From Clavulina sp. PMI_390 (lineage: Eukaryota > Basidiomycota > Agaricomycetes > Cantharellales > Hydnaceae), in NCBI GenBank assembly GCA_015039315.1, contig WIDE01000038.1, forward strand, positions 212,787 through 276,786: a DNA stretch of 64,000 nucleotides, in the 5' to 3' direction. Under the pieces are notes generated by a model, which did not search any database, was not told where the DNA came from, and worked only from the letters and a program-made list of their open reading frames with translations. The position numbers and the translations under genes are program-made. Of this stretch, positions 24,650 through 37,161 are shown piece by piece. Numbering within the stretch: position 1 is the stretch's first letter; each line of letters starts with the position of its first letter.

Positions 24650-25321
24650 GATACCACTGCCAATGGGCCCTAATTTGAGGAAATGATCTACCCTGGTACT
24701 AGCCTTCTCTCTTTTGGACCTATTTCGCTTGGAGGGGCGAAGGTGACATGATGGTGACCTCTAACTGTAACTAATATATCGAGACAATGTATCCATCATG
24801 CTGTGGGGCTTTTCAGCAATCATCCATTACTGAACGGAACACGAACCCACGCCCTGCTTGATTTGCACGTGTATGGTGACTACAATAGAGCCCTAAGAGA
24901 CAAGAAACATGATGAAGGATAGGTGGGAGAAATGGTGACAATGATAGAGACAACTCGGGACGAGTGGAAAGCAAAAGTAGCTAGTGAGGTTGGAAACTAG
25001 TCGTATGCGGTTGATAAGGGTTGAAAATGAGCTGGGTGAAAGGCATGAGCTAGAAGCGTTGGCCTATGGGTTTTGAGAATGTATGAAATGGGGTATTTGC
25101 CAAGTTACGGAGAAGAATGACAGATTAAGGGAGAGAAATTTAGCTGGTGCAAGAGAGAAGGGCTGCACAAAGAAATGGGAAAGCTAGCGTCTAAGATGGC
25201 GAACTCAATGGGGCTCAGAAATGAAGAGAAAGTGCAAAGTCCCTTGCAGGAACAATAGCTCCAGGGACGTTTTCTGAGTTATGACAAGGCTAAGACATTG
25301 ATCCTACACTGATGGAGAGCA
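24650..25321. other. Convergent intergenic region
   Basis: Lies between the 3' ends of the GH31 gene and the minus-strand zinc-finger gene. No frame is supported; AG-rich on the plus strand from about 24880. Confidence 0.5.
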
Positions 25322-28300
25322 CTAGCTCTGAACATGAGTAGAGGAACTAGGCGAGAGCGAAGACGATGATGAAGGGGATAAAGAAGGAGTTGAGGAGGGA
25401 TGGTGAATAGGACGTGGTGAACGGCTCCTGGTACTTCCTTGGACATCAGGGGCGGTACGAGAGTCTGGCTGCAATTGTAAATCTGGCGTGCGACGGAGAA
25501 CGTAGTCCGAATATGAATGCGAGTGCGAGTGTGTTTGGGAAAGTGAATGCGAATGGGGATGAGTATGAGAGTGCGAGTGCGAGTGTGTATGAGAATGGGA
25601 CGGATATGGCCGATATCGGAAGCCATCTCTCTCCCGTTCCCTCTCCCTTTCTCTCAACACCGAAGACGAGCCCTCACGATCCCTCTGGTGATCATGATGG
25701 TGGGGATACGTGTTCGACACGGAGATCGTGGGCGAGTGTGAATTCACGAGTCCTCCGTCTGGCTCGCTCTCCCACCCCCACTCGCTCTTAATTTTGACTT
25801 GAGATGCATCATGTGGATAGTCTCCTTCTTTCTGAATAGCTAGAGGCATTCCGCTCCAAGCAGAATCATGCGCATGTCGAGCATGAGAGGGATGCTCTGG
25901 AATAGGCATCGCGCTTCGGCGATCCGTCCTTGCCGATAAGGCTGACGTTGATGGCAGTAAAGCTGGTGCTGAGGAAGTAGACCTAGTATCCAGGCCTCCT
26001 TCACCTACGAGGGAGGTTGAACCCGAATTGATAGTGCGCCGAGGTCCCTCATTAGGCTCAGGGTCACATAGCAAGGATTGGATAGACGTGGGTCGCGTAA
26101 ATGTCGCACGTGAAGGAGAAATAGAGGCTGAGGGAACAGAAGCAGATGACGACATGGCGGTCGAGCTTTGTCCGGGATAGTGGGGAGGGCCCGCTCTAGT
26201 AGTTGTAGCATGATGGGACGCTATCTGGGTCGTGTGTGGAGACGACGATCCAGTTCGGAGAACTTGCTCGGTCCTGGAGGCTGCTGCCTCTGCTGTGCTG
26301 GAAGCGCTCACCACTCGCCTCATTGCAGAGGTGGGGCTGGGGACTGCGGCATCTGAAGGAGTAGATAAAGTTTCGCCGCCGCTGCGAGATTTCGACACCG
26401 CGGCGACACCCCCACCCCCGCTGCTGTGAGAAGGGGAGGTTGAGGCCGAGCGCTCAGTGTTTGGTATAGGCTGGCTGGATGCCAATGGGGAGACACTCGA
26501 CTGTCCATGGACCGACCCCGTATGAGCGGGCGCCGTTCCTGCTGCTGCTAGCGATGGCGATACAGCAGTGGTGGCTGGGGCGCCGAATGGCATCGCCCCT
26601 TTCAGCATCATGCTAGCACCACCAGCGCCGCCACCGCCACCACTCCTTCCATCCAGATCTGGACCATCTTTTGATGGGGAAAGCAGGGCGGCTAAACGTG
26701 ATTCCCCTGGGCGCGATATAGCGCTGATAAAGATATTATTCAGAACACGCTCGTCATTGAACACAAAGTCATTCATGAGCAGCGTCGTTGGTTGAGGAGG
26801 GGGGTGTTGAGATGGGGATAGAGATGGAGCGGTTGAGTTTGGTTGAGGATGGCTCGGTGCAGGAGGTAGTTGTGACGGAGGGGGGCTAGGGTGACGGGGC
26901 TCACGCTGGGATGAGGATTGCTTCGAGTTTGAGTTCTGGAGGGAAGGAGGGGGTTGGCTCTGTGAATGACCCTGAGGATGCGAGGAAGAGTGCAACGGGG
27001 ATCGTGACTGACTATGGGACGGTGCTGTAGCTGGTTGTTCTGAAGCTGGTGGCGCTCCTGCTCGGGTGCGAGTGGGGGGAGAATGAAGTGTTGGGGCGTG
27101 CGAAGGGGGCGTGGGCGGAGCTTGGGCTCGCATTTGTGACAAGGTGTAAGGCCGCTGGGATATCGACGCCGTAGGCGTGGTTGGAGATAGATCTTCCCTA
27201 TGAGGAGCAGGGGCTGGATTGGGAGCAGTGCGCTCCGACGATTCCAAAAACGAGCCTGAATGCATACATGAGTATGATATTGAGAACGGCACTTGCGAAG
27301 ATGGTAACTCACCTGAGTGGTTTGACCATGTCGGAGGATATGGGGACACTCGATAGGGCATTGCGATTTGCGATGAGATGGGTGGAAGCACAGGGGGTGT
27401 GCGAGGATTATAAGATAAAGGATAGGAGTATGGATTAACTCGGGATGGCCCTGCCCCGCCCGATGATGATGCTGATGGTCCTTGGTTCGCATACGCATTC
27501 GGATCTGCGTATGTTGAGCGACCGTAGGACGTCGATTGATTGAGAGGCCCTTGAATCATGGGCGGACGAACACGTGAAGACAAGTGGTTCTGGTTCCTGC
27601 GGGGAGGCGACGGGCTGCGATACCCAGCGGTCTCGAGTTCGTCGTACTCTCCGGCAGCATTGTCCTCACTGGATGACGCTCGCTTGGCTGCACGAGTGGG
27701 CGAGCGTGAGGCACCCACTCGGCGCAAGGTTCCATATGGCTCGCCATCAGAACTATATGATGATCCGCCCATTCGGCCATCGTCCTCATCCTCATTCTTA
27801 ACTCTGTATTCATTCCCTTCGTCTTCTTCGCTATCATAACGGTCGTCCTCATCCGCGAGACGCAGCTGTGACAACTTGCTATTAGGGAGGGCAGAGGTGG
27901 CGTGGTTTGGTTTGGTGGAGGGTCGGCGAACCAAGCTTGGCCCAGGCTCGCCGGTGACAGCTCGGAAACTCGGGGACGTCTCATATAAAGGTGCGTCCGC
28001 AAGGGGTCCCTGTGGACAGCGTCGTTGATGTCGATATAGATTTGACTTTGTCGTGAATGGCTTCCCACATCGGACACAAGGGTGGGCTAAGGAAACGATC
28101 GAGAATTTAATAGTCAGGCGATTGAGGCCGATGTGATGGGGGAAGATGACGCACGGCGCTCTCCGGTATGGGTTCTCTCGTGCTATAAAGGTGACAATCA
28201 ATCAGTCTACCTCGGTAATTCACTCAAATTGATGTAGAAATAGGCAAACGGACCTGCTCCAGGGAGCAAGGACGGTCAAATCCCTTGGTACAGGCGCGGC

Positions 28301-28454
28301 AGAAGTAACGTTTGATGCGTGGAGGACGTTTGTCCTTGATTCGGCGCTTCATCTTCTTGTAAGAGGTGGGGGAAATGGGCGATTCCTTCGAGCCCGAGGG
28401 CAATGGAGCGGCTTCGTCTTCGACCGATTCGGCCTCCCACTCTGGTTCATCCAT
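25322..28454 (-). CDS. Large C2H2 zinc-finger protein, probable transcription factor
   Basis: Exons on the minus strand: 28254-28454, 28155-28182 (28 nt), 27313-28086 and 25322-27255; 978 aa when a 57-nt intron at 27256-27312 is removed. The N-terminus is acidic, then Lys/Arg-rich. Finger 1 is F-C-R-A-C-T-K-G-F-D-R-P-C-S-L-E-Q with H-E-R-T-H in the 28-nt exon and linker T-G-E-R-P. Finger 2 is C-V-R-C-G-K-P-F-T-T-K-S-N-L with R-H-Q-R-R-C, so its last ligand appears to be Cys. About 850 residues of Ser/Pro-rich low-complexity sequence follow, with a His/Ser-rich repeat close to the C-terminus. Nuclear DNA-binding regulator by inference. The 57-nt intron is a multiple of three, so a retained form would stay in frame. 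Confidence 0.88.
25527..25600 (-). repeat. His/Ser dipeptide repeat tract in the zinc-finger protein
   Basis: On the minus strand this stretch encodes alternating Ser-His with Thr and Pro (H-S-H-T-H-S-H-S-H type), from repeats of the CACTCGCACTCG kind. Low complexity; a possible metal-binding or length-variable tract. Confidence 0.7.
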
Positions 28455-31400
28455 ATTGAGAGAGATGGTGCAAATCGGAGGGAGGAGACGATAGATGCGC
28501 TAGAGATGGTGGGGGGGAAGAGGAGGGGGGAGAGTGGTTGATGATGACAGGTATTTGGGATTGTGTTGCCATCGATTCTCCCTTTCTGGGCGCATCGTTA
28601 CAGGGCGGACGAGGCGAGGCTTATGAGAGCTCTTCATTACGGGTCCCAGCGGCCTCGCCGTAAGGGAATTACCGAGAATTGTGGGCAGAAACTGCGTGCA
28701 GCAGGCTGCGCGTCTCTCGCTCACTGACTCCATTAGGCTTGGGCGCTCGAGATTCGCCGCAGATTTGTCACGGCCACCAAAACATTTGCGCTCATAGACA
28801 CCATCGCATAGCGATACCTGTGCGATCAAATGATTAATACTCAACGTGGAGCCATCCCGCAGTGTCCCCCCCGTCCAGCTCATCTTGGGAGCGCCGTGGG
28901 GACGCCGGCAACAATGGGAGGATCATCCAAGGATTCGCCTCACGCCTCCTCCTTAGCTAAGCGCCGACTGACAATGATCGACCCCAAGCCCGTTTGAGAG
29001 TCGTCCATTTACGCCACACTTTTCCTGGTTCATTCATCTCTGCAACCGTTGCCGCGAGACAGTCTGTAACAATGTAACAAAAGTGTTTGAAGCCACGTAA
29101 CCCCTATGTGCATCGCCTTGCGGCGAATCATCCATCTCCTCTATTTTCCCCCTGAGCCGTAATTATGTACCTACCCAGACTTCCTAATAATCCTTTTGCG
29201 CGCTCGTCTAGTTAGCACATCGGGCTTGTCGACAGAGTGCTATTATCACGCTCACTAAGCTCAATATGGAATGTACCGATGCTGATGCACGTTACCGATC
29301 CACGCGGGGAGCATGAGGCTTCCTCACTCCTGCATTTGCATTGTGATAACGAATCCCCGGACACCGCTGGTTCTCGCACGTTGCGCAATCAATTCCTGTA
29401 TCGGCGCGACCTTGTGATCGCTGGGCCTGAAGTGAGGGACGAGTGGGATTGGGATCCGATCTGATTCACCCAACCGAATCAAGTGATTTGCCCACCCGGC
29501 CCGGAGGATGCGCCCAACAACGCACGCGCCAACCACAAACGCCACGCCACGCTCCACCAACACTCGCTCATCAAAGCGCAAATACCAACCCAGCTCAAAT
29601 AGGATCATCGGGGCTGATGGAACGGGCCCGCCCAAACTCCAGCGCCCAGACTCATCAGAAGCGGAAAAGGTACTCACCCAACGCGGGGATCCGAGGTGAA
29701 AAAGGATTTGCACGCACCACACCACCGCCCCTTCTTAAGTACGGTTACCCCGCAACAGATCAGTCAACGACTACTACGACAAAGGGACGGCCATATATCC
29801 ATATACTGGTAGAAGAGTGCGTATAGAAAGATAGATAGATAGGGGCGATATCGCCTGCAGACCTGGGATTATTCATGGCAACGTAACACATCATTCGCTC
29901 CTCGGCGGAGCTAATGGGGCGAATCATCTTCTCCGATCTCCCCATACCATGCAGCCCGCAGTGCTAACAACGAGGGGCCTTGGAGATGAAGGGGTGATCG
30001 TTAGTGGGTTGGTGCGGTGTTTTGGGGAAAGCGACGAAGCCTACCAAATCGAGTCGAGAAACCGCATTCCCAGGGAGCCAAGTGAGTGGCCCGAGTCTTC
30101 GGTCATGCCTTGCCTTGCGGGGATATTGGCGGGAGCTTACGACACGGCTCAGCGCGCCCAGAACAGATAGACGGGATATACGCCCATTTACGCATGTGAA
30201 TGGTAGCTCAGTGCAAATGCGGGGCAGAACCACATAGGCTTTCCGCGTGCAGTTCTCCGGTTGCACTACCTTTCATCATTGAATGAATGCAACGGAAATA
30301 TCAAAATAGCTAACAGATCAAGCGCTTCCGCGCATGATTTGCTCCGGAATTCTGACGCTCGCTCACTCCCACACAGTGGATATGTAGCACACCACCACGA
30401 GTCAGTTATAGCGCCCGACGACCAAGGAAGACCGACACGGCCGATCCTGGAGCCTACAGTCTGGGGCCACTCCCACCGACGACGAGTATATTATCTTTTA
30501 TATTACCGGTCCCGTGCATAATCAATCAAATGATCAATCAGCCCTTGAAGGCTGAAGCGCGCAAACAGGTGGCGCTCAGTCTTCTCTCTCGCTCATTTCA
30601 TTTCACTTCTTCACGTTGCTTCGCATTCCCACCGGTGACTGGCTGAGGTATCCAAGAAAAGCAAGTGGTCAAGCAAGCGAGGGTTTGGGAAATCGATGAC
30701 GTCATCGCTGATAAGATGTATGAGATCCGGGCGCTAGCGATAACGGTCGTGGGCAGATCCTTCCACACCGCATGTTAGACGTTGGACCAGCACGGCGTGG
30801 CAAAGCCTGGGGGTGTAGATATTGTATACCATATGGCGTGGAAGACATCAGCATATCCGTGATTAGATCACATTAGGGAACAATGCTGCATGGATGATGC
30901 CAGAAAAGGTTGGTCGAAAAGAGATATTGTAAGCATTGGCGACGGCGACTCAAGACTAGCGGAACAGCCAGTAGATATATATGTGAATGTGCTCTGCAAG
31001 GGCTCAACACGATCGTGGCGCTGACACTACGCACTCAATGTATTCACATCCAAAAATCCACCAGAAGACTCAATGATACATGGAGAATCTTCACTTTGGG
31101 GCTTGGGGTTTACGTTCGGAGCGGGGGTGGATCCAAAAAAAACTGGCTTGGCACAGCGACGCTGGCAATCCTGCGACACTAACGGGACTAGCAAAAGGTA
31201 ATGTGTGTAAGAGCTATGGTTATAAGCAAGGATCAGAGACGGAGGCTTGGAGTGGCGATAGAGACATACTATCCCGTATCGTGATAAACGCAGAGCGCCG
31301 AGCGAATGAGCAAACGCATTCGTTCGAGGGACGTGTGGAACTCACATCAACCGACGGGTGGGTGCTGAAGGGCTACAGTGATGGAAAGAAAGGCACTTGG

Positions 31401-33103
31401 TGAACGATTTGCGCACGGACATAATCGTAATGTGATAATGAAAGGAAAAACACACATAGGAACGTAGAAGGAGGAGCTTGCCTAGGGTGTCGCTGCTCCT
31501 GGTATAGTTTGGAGGGTTGGTGCGGGTTGGCGGATAGACTTGCGTCGAGTGAGGGTTTAAAAATGATGTGCTGTGATGGGCGGCCTAGAATAACGACGCC
31601 GAGATAGTCCATGGGGGTGTGAGGGTGTAGACAACACATCCATGATGCGCATGTACGCGTTTAGTGTATTGCTGATGGCGGCGGGTGAGCGGGAGCGGCG
31701 GAGGGAGGTTATGATAAATATTGGGCGAGGAGGTCACCATCATTGAGAACGAGTACTCCAGCAGCACCTGTTGCGATTGATCAACATATACGAGATATAA
31801 TCTATGAGATATTAAAAGATGTCATTGGACCATGGCCTGCATGTGTGTCCGTCCAGCATACTTGTCAGTAGGGCGAAAAGTTGTAGTGGATCGCCCTTTG
31901 AGAAATGTGAAGGGAAGCGGCGGGGTACACCTGGAAGAAGGATAGCATGAATAAAAGGTGATCCAGGAGATGTCCAAGAGCGACGGTGTATCGAGCAAAG
32001 TGCACGAGATGGGTGGGTGCTGGGCTTTTTTTGCTGTTGTACTTAGTAGCATTTGGTCATTCGATAACTCTGCACAATCGAGCGGCTGAGGCATCAGTGA
32101 AATATAACTGAAAAATAATTCATCACCTGCAGAGCCACTACGTGGCGAGCATTCTCGTCGTCGTTGTTGTTGTTCATTGGTCAGTAGTGGAGCGTTAGGA
32201 TCGCGAGCTCTCGTTGTTTTCTGTTCTTTTCTTTCGTGCCAAGGGCAAGCACCACTCGGGGACGTCCGAACTTGACTGAAATGATTATTAGGTATGAAAT
32301 ACTTATTGGACGGGTGGGTGAATGGTGATGGAAATATAGTAGTAATTTGCAAAAAAAGGTATCGAGTTGTCGTTAAGTGGGAAAGCATACGGTTGGTTGT
32401 GCGGGTTAGCAAGTCGTTATCCCAGCAGCAGGTAGCCCTCCTGATGAAAATTCGGCGGTAACAGCATATCCGCGTCATGTGCCAAGTTCTGAGCGATAAA
32501 AAGTGCACCAAAAGCTCCATATGTGGGCCAGAAACCCAGCCGGATTGCCTTCCCTGACGCAAGTCGTAAGATGGAGTTGATCCAATAGATCACAAAGAAG
32601 CACAGTTTAAACTTCATATCCAACGCATTGGTCCCGCTCCTCCGGCAGTTTAGCGTGTGGCAGATACCAGCCATGAACGCCTTGGTGGGGACTACTGCTT
32701 GTGCGATATCACACGGCTCCCACTACCTGCGGGCCAATAGCAAGTGTGGGGGCAGAGGCGTAGCGCATGATGACTGCAGTAATAGTTATGAAATGAGAAA
32801 ACTCGGAGCTGATGGACAAATGCGTGTCGGAAGTATTTTGGTTTGTTGCTGAAACTCCCACGGCCTCCCCACATGTGACGCCAGTTCGTCGTTTTATCTT
32901 TCTTATCAACACCCTTAATTTGGATTTGCCAATCTTTTCAGAGCTAAGGAGGACTGATATTTCCGATCTTTGCTGACGTTCTAAAGTTACAGGTTACCCG
33001 CTTGCTCTTGGAGGGTTCGCTCCACGTCAAGGTCATGAAAACGACAATAATAGGCAATGGGGGTGTTTACAAATAAAGACTAAACATAGAGGTCATACGC
33101 CCA
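28455..33103. other. 4.6-kb gene-poor region
   Basis: No supported gene. The first kilobase would hold the promoter of the minus-strand zinc-finger gene. A minus frame at 32417-32674 (85 codons from ATG, one hydrophobic segment containing C-F-F-V-I-Y-W-I-N, stop TAA) is protein-like but unrecognised, and later minus frames to 31822 overlap plausible intron signals. I could not build a model, so it is left as a possible small gene. A GATA-repeat run occurs near 29830-29840. Confidence 0.45.
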
Positions 33104-34753
33104 TTACAGCAGCCAATCCTCGAGGTCACCGTGATTACTCCAATCAATGTTATCATGCAAGCATTCCACACGACTTCTTGTCGTCCCGAATAGCTTATCC
33201 CACACTCGAGTTTGCTTGCCGTAACTGTCGTGGTCGCAATTTCAGCTGATGGTCAGACCTGGAAAAATTACAACGTACTTAGTCGACTTGCGCCATCCGT
33301 TCCGATGATGAAGATCACTGAATGAAGAAATGAAATCATTATCATGGCACAGAACGAAGCGTTGAGCGACGTACTGGTCCTCGAGGGCTAAATCCATTCC
33401 GAAGTATTGCAGAATCGGCGACCCAACCGGATTTTGGATGAACATCCGAGTTCCACTGTGACCCGAGGCCTCAACGAAGAGTATGTATAATTGGCAAACC
33501 CACTAGTCAGCCTAATGATTAGAGGAACAAACCAACTCGAGAGTCAAGAAGCGGTGCACTAACCCAGGTGAAGAAGTCTACTCGATATGTCAAGAGTGTT
33601 AATAGTGGAATAAGAAAGATGTCAAACACATCCTGCTCAGTGTCTATTTCACGGAAAAATGTCGAGAATTAGGCCCACGGTTTTATCTCTCTTCCTTTTT
33701 TCTTGCACGACGCTCACCTGCAAACGCTGACAAGATCGAGGTCGGATGCTTCGTCATATGATGTGTCTTGTGGAATCGCCACAGCCAGTCCACCTCATGC
33801 ATGGCGCGGTGGTAGCAGTAATAATAGAAATCAAGCAGTGTGGTGAAGATAAACATGTGCACGGGCAGCCAGGGCGAGAGGCTTGGGAGCTCGTGTGGAT
33901 GGAAAGTGAAGAGGACGCCGACGATTGGACGGACGGCTGCATACGCAATGAGAGCGATCTAGGGTGGCTGTTCAACACGTAGTCCGAATATGCGAGTTGT
34001 GCATACGAAGTGAAGTACCATGGAAGGCAAGAGAGAGGGGAACTTACTCCTGTGGAATTTACTCTGATGTCGGGGACCATATCTCTTCGGATTTTATTAT
34101 CGAGCGTCCCATACTTGGCCACGAGCCGATTGAAATGGGTGAGGGCCATTTTGGAAAACACGACGAAGTATACGATGTAGATGAACATCGCCCATCCCAA
34201 AGACCAAACTTCACCACGGTACTTCATGCAGTAGTACTGATACATTATGGGCGGAAGTGTGCGCGGGAACACAAACACATCTGGGGATAGTAAGGACAGA
34301 TTGCATTAGGGACAACAGTGAGCTTGACTTGGGTCGGAGAAAGAGTTTGAGGTAACTCTCACGCTGTGCCAAGGACGAGTGTACTGGAATCTTCCCTTCT
34401 TTAATCGTATGTGGACCCCGATACATGAGTTCGTATAGGAATGCCTGACAGAAGGCGTGCAGAATGTCAGCGCCAGTCCCGCCACACGCTTTCAATAATC
34501 ATGAACCGACCTTGATCGGGTTCTGGGCGAGAAGCTTGAGAAGACTAGTGTCATGGTGCCAGGTGCTCGCCATGTACCCTCTCGGGATTACAACTGGTGC
34601 GTCATGGGGCTGTGGCACAGTGTCACCTAGGGCGCGTTCCGTTGTCAGGGTATCCGATGAAGGCTTTCCGTCTCTCATGGAGGAAACTGGCTTCCCTCCC
34701 TCATTCGACCGAGAGGCACGAGCCTGAGGATTGGATGAAGTGGGAGGAGACAT
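33104..34753 (-). CDS. Fatty acid hydroxylase / sterol desaturase superfamily protein (copy 1)
   Basis: Eight exons on the minus strand: 34511-34753, 34363-34444, 34048-34280, 33718-33958, 33564-33643, 33375-33502, 33279-33317 and 33104-33224; 1167 nt (388 aa), all phases close (the first donor, GTCGGT, is weak). The di-iron histidine motifs are visible: Y-H-R-A-M-H-E, F-H-K-T-H-H, and E-D-H-D-L-H-H-R-N-G-W. Several hydrophobic membrane segments lie before and between them. The superfamily includes C-4 methylsterol oxidase, C-5 sterol desaturase and sphingolipid hydroxylases, all ER membrane oxygenases. I cannot assign the substrate. It is a paralogue of the plus-strand gene at 38757, with a glycosyltransferase between them. 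Confidence 0.9.
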
Positions 34754-35427
34754 GCTGAGGGCGATGGAGGAAGGTCGAGAGCATGGAGTCTAAGCTGGAA
34801 ATATTATTTTATACATCCGAGTGGCTAGGAGAGCTCTGGAACCGCCGACCGAGTGCCATCAGGCAAAAGTTCATAATCCTCGGGCGGGGTCTCTTCTATT
34901 CAGTCATACTCGTGGGCCAGATCGGGTAAATGTATCTGATCTTACTAAAACCTGATGGATGGAATAGAAGCCGCCGCCGAGCCCATGTGTGATAAGCTTT
35001 CATCTAGTCGACAGCTCGTCGTCAGATCGGAGGCGGACCCGGGACGGATCCAATTTCCCCCGAGTCCTTCTTGTTCTGAGCACATCAACTTCCAAATCTA
35101 CGATTGACATCTGTGCTCAAAAGGTTCGGTATTGTGCTGCATTGAAGGAGTGGTACAAGGGAGATACGATCCTGCATGTGGGACTCGAGGTCGATAACGT
35201 TGGCGTGAGGACTGCGGATAGATATAATATACAATACATCAGGGTAGTTGAGCCCGAGAAGAAAAAGCATCTAACGACAACGGAGGGGGGAGATAATAAT
35301 GAAGGACATCAGAAAGACGAATGGTAAAGATATGAGCAAGGCCGAATACAGCTCATTCCGGAGAGCAGAGGTGAGCGTGTCAAGAATGATGCGTCAGTAC
35401 GAATGAATAATGCCGGGCACAGTGCCA
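34754..35427. other. Intergenic, promoter of the minus-strand hydroxylase
   Basis: No supportable gene. The region lies between the hydroxylase start and the 3' end of the glycosyltransferase. Confidence 0.5.
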
Positions 35428-37161
35428 CTAGATCTTGATGACGTTTTTATCATCCTTAACATCTCCGTCCCACTCCTCCATCTCCCTCGCGAATACTTGC
35501 TCTATAATCTCCGCCGCCCTGCCTGCTCCGCCCGCCAAACGACACTCCTCGGCCAAAGTCTCCGCTTTCCTCTTGTATCCGATATACCCATCGTCCCCTC
35601 TCGCTAGTAGGGTGAGCAGTAGCTCAGTGAATAGCTCCACACTCGGGAACGGCGCTTCCCTCTCAAGCCCACTAACCGCGACCCCTGCACGCACAGCCTG
35701 CGCCGCTGTATCGTAGCAGTCGGCCCACATAGGCAAGATAACCTGCGGAACGCCGTACCATGCACTCTCGATAAAGCTGTTCGCGCCACCATGGTGCACG
35801 AAGGCGAGGGTATTCGGATGCGAGAGAACAAGGTGCGGGAAGTCGATCCACGTCTCGATTCGCACGCGTCCGTGTGTCTCCTCGTTAGCAAGGAAGTTGG
35901 GGTATAGCTCAAAGAGGCGGGCATATGGCTTGGATGGAAGTTTCCACAGGAAGCGGTGTTTATTGGAGGTGACGAGCCCGCCAGAGGGAAGTGAAGAGGT
36001 AGAGGAGGGTTGAACGAGGTCATGGAAAGTGGAAGCGAAAACGTGCAGGTCAGCATCGGTGAATTTGAAGACTTGTTGGGTTAACAAGAGCGTGTTGAGT
36101 TAGAACGTGGAATGGTGTCAGATATAAGCAGTATGACTCACGCGTTCCCATGTTGATGTAGATCACAGGTCCCTCGTCAAGCCAACCGGCAAGGTTAGTT
36201 TGCACACTCGGGTCAAACTGTGCCTCGAACGTTGGACCAACGGGGAAGACAGTCTTGTACTCTGCATGGGGGTGTAACACACTTTTCGGCATCGCCCAGA
36301 TCTCACCATGCTCCAAATCACTCCCAAAGCTGCGATCTAGGGTCGCAAAGGGAAGATTCGGTTCATTTAGGAGCTCACGGCGTGCGCGGGCCTGCCAGCG
36401 AATGGAGGGTGATCGAAGTAGGAGAGAGATATAGTGCACAATGGTAAAAGTGTTTTGGAACGTCTGCCACCAGGTCATAGGCCCGACGAATCCTGTGCAC
36501 ATGCTTGGGACGGTGAAGAGGGTCTTGAGGGCGCTGCGATCGGTAGGCTTGCTCGTAGGGACGACCTCGTTTCCGCACATGAGATACGGGATGCGTAGCG
36601 CCATTGCGCCATCTAGAGCTCGGCTGAACTGGTCAAGCACGACAAGCATGGGCCTGAGGGCTTTCATGTGGGCATGGCAGCGCTCAATGTTGTTGAGGAC
36701 GATCTGGGGATTGGTCCAGAATCCCTCGCTGATACCAGCGAGGGCAGAAGCATCGCGGGGTCGAGCGCGAGCTTTGGACATGACGGTACTAAGATCGAAT
36801 TGGACTTCAGCCTTCGGGCCCAAAGAAAGGAATTTGAGGTTGGGAGTCGACTCGATAAGCTCCTTGCAGGTGCTGCGATCGGAGTGATGGTTTTTAAGGT
36901 CATTGGGCGAGATGAAGTTTATTTTTGCGAGAATTACTCACTCGTCGGTCATAAAATATATCTCAACCCCGGCGGTAGCTAGGCGCTTGCTTGACGCGGC
37001 TGCCACGGCAATTCCAAACATGTAGCTGAATGAGGGGTGATGAGAACCACGATTGGCAGATTGAGAGGCTATGGGACGTACTTGAATTGTGACGGCTGGC
37101 TGGTCGAGTTGAAGATGATGGACTTTCGCCTGTGAGGGAGGACTGACTGATGCAGTGGCAT
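35428..37161 (-). CDS. UDP-glycosyltransferase, GT family 1
   Basis: Four exons on the minus strand: 37082-37161, 36942-37025, 36142-36872 and 35428-36071; 1539 nt (512 aa), phases close. The C-terminal half has the nucleotide-sugar binding signature: F-V-H-H-G-G-A-N-S-F-I-E-S then G-V-P-Q-V-I-L-P-M-W-A-D. V-I-Y-I-N-M-G-T precedes it, the start of the C-terminal Rossmann domain. Family members move a sugar from UDP-sugar to small lipophilic acceptors such as sterols, terpenoids or phenolics. The N-terminus (from the ATG at 37161) reads S-I-I-F-N-S-T-S-Q-P-S-Q-F-N-Y-M-F-G and lacks the usual G-H/W-G-H opening that carries the catalytic His, so either the first exon is mis-modelled or the protein is atypical. 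It sits between two hydroxylases. Confidence 0.88.

Noticed and set aside
26773..27498. 241-codon minus-strand frame within the large zinc-finger gene
   Set aside because: Alternate-frame shadow of the Pro/Ser-rich exon in the 959-codon frame.
31822..32562. 246-codon minus-strand frame
   Set aside because: Contains intron-like signals and low-complexity Cys/Thr/Ser sequence with no domain; overlaps the more protein-like frame at 32417-32674.
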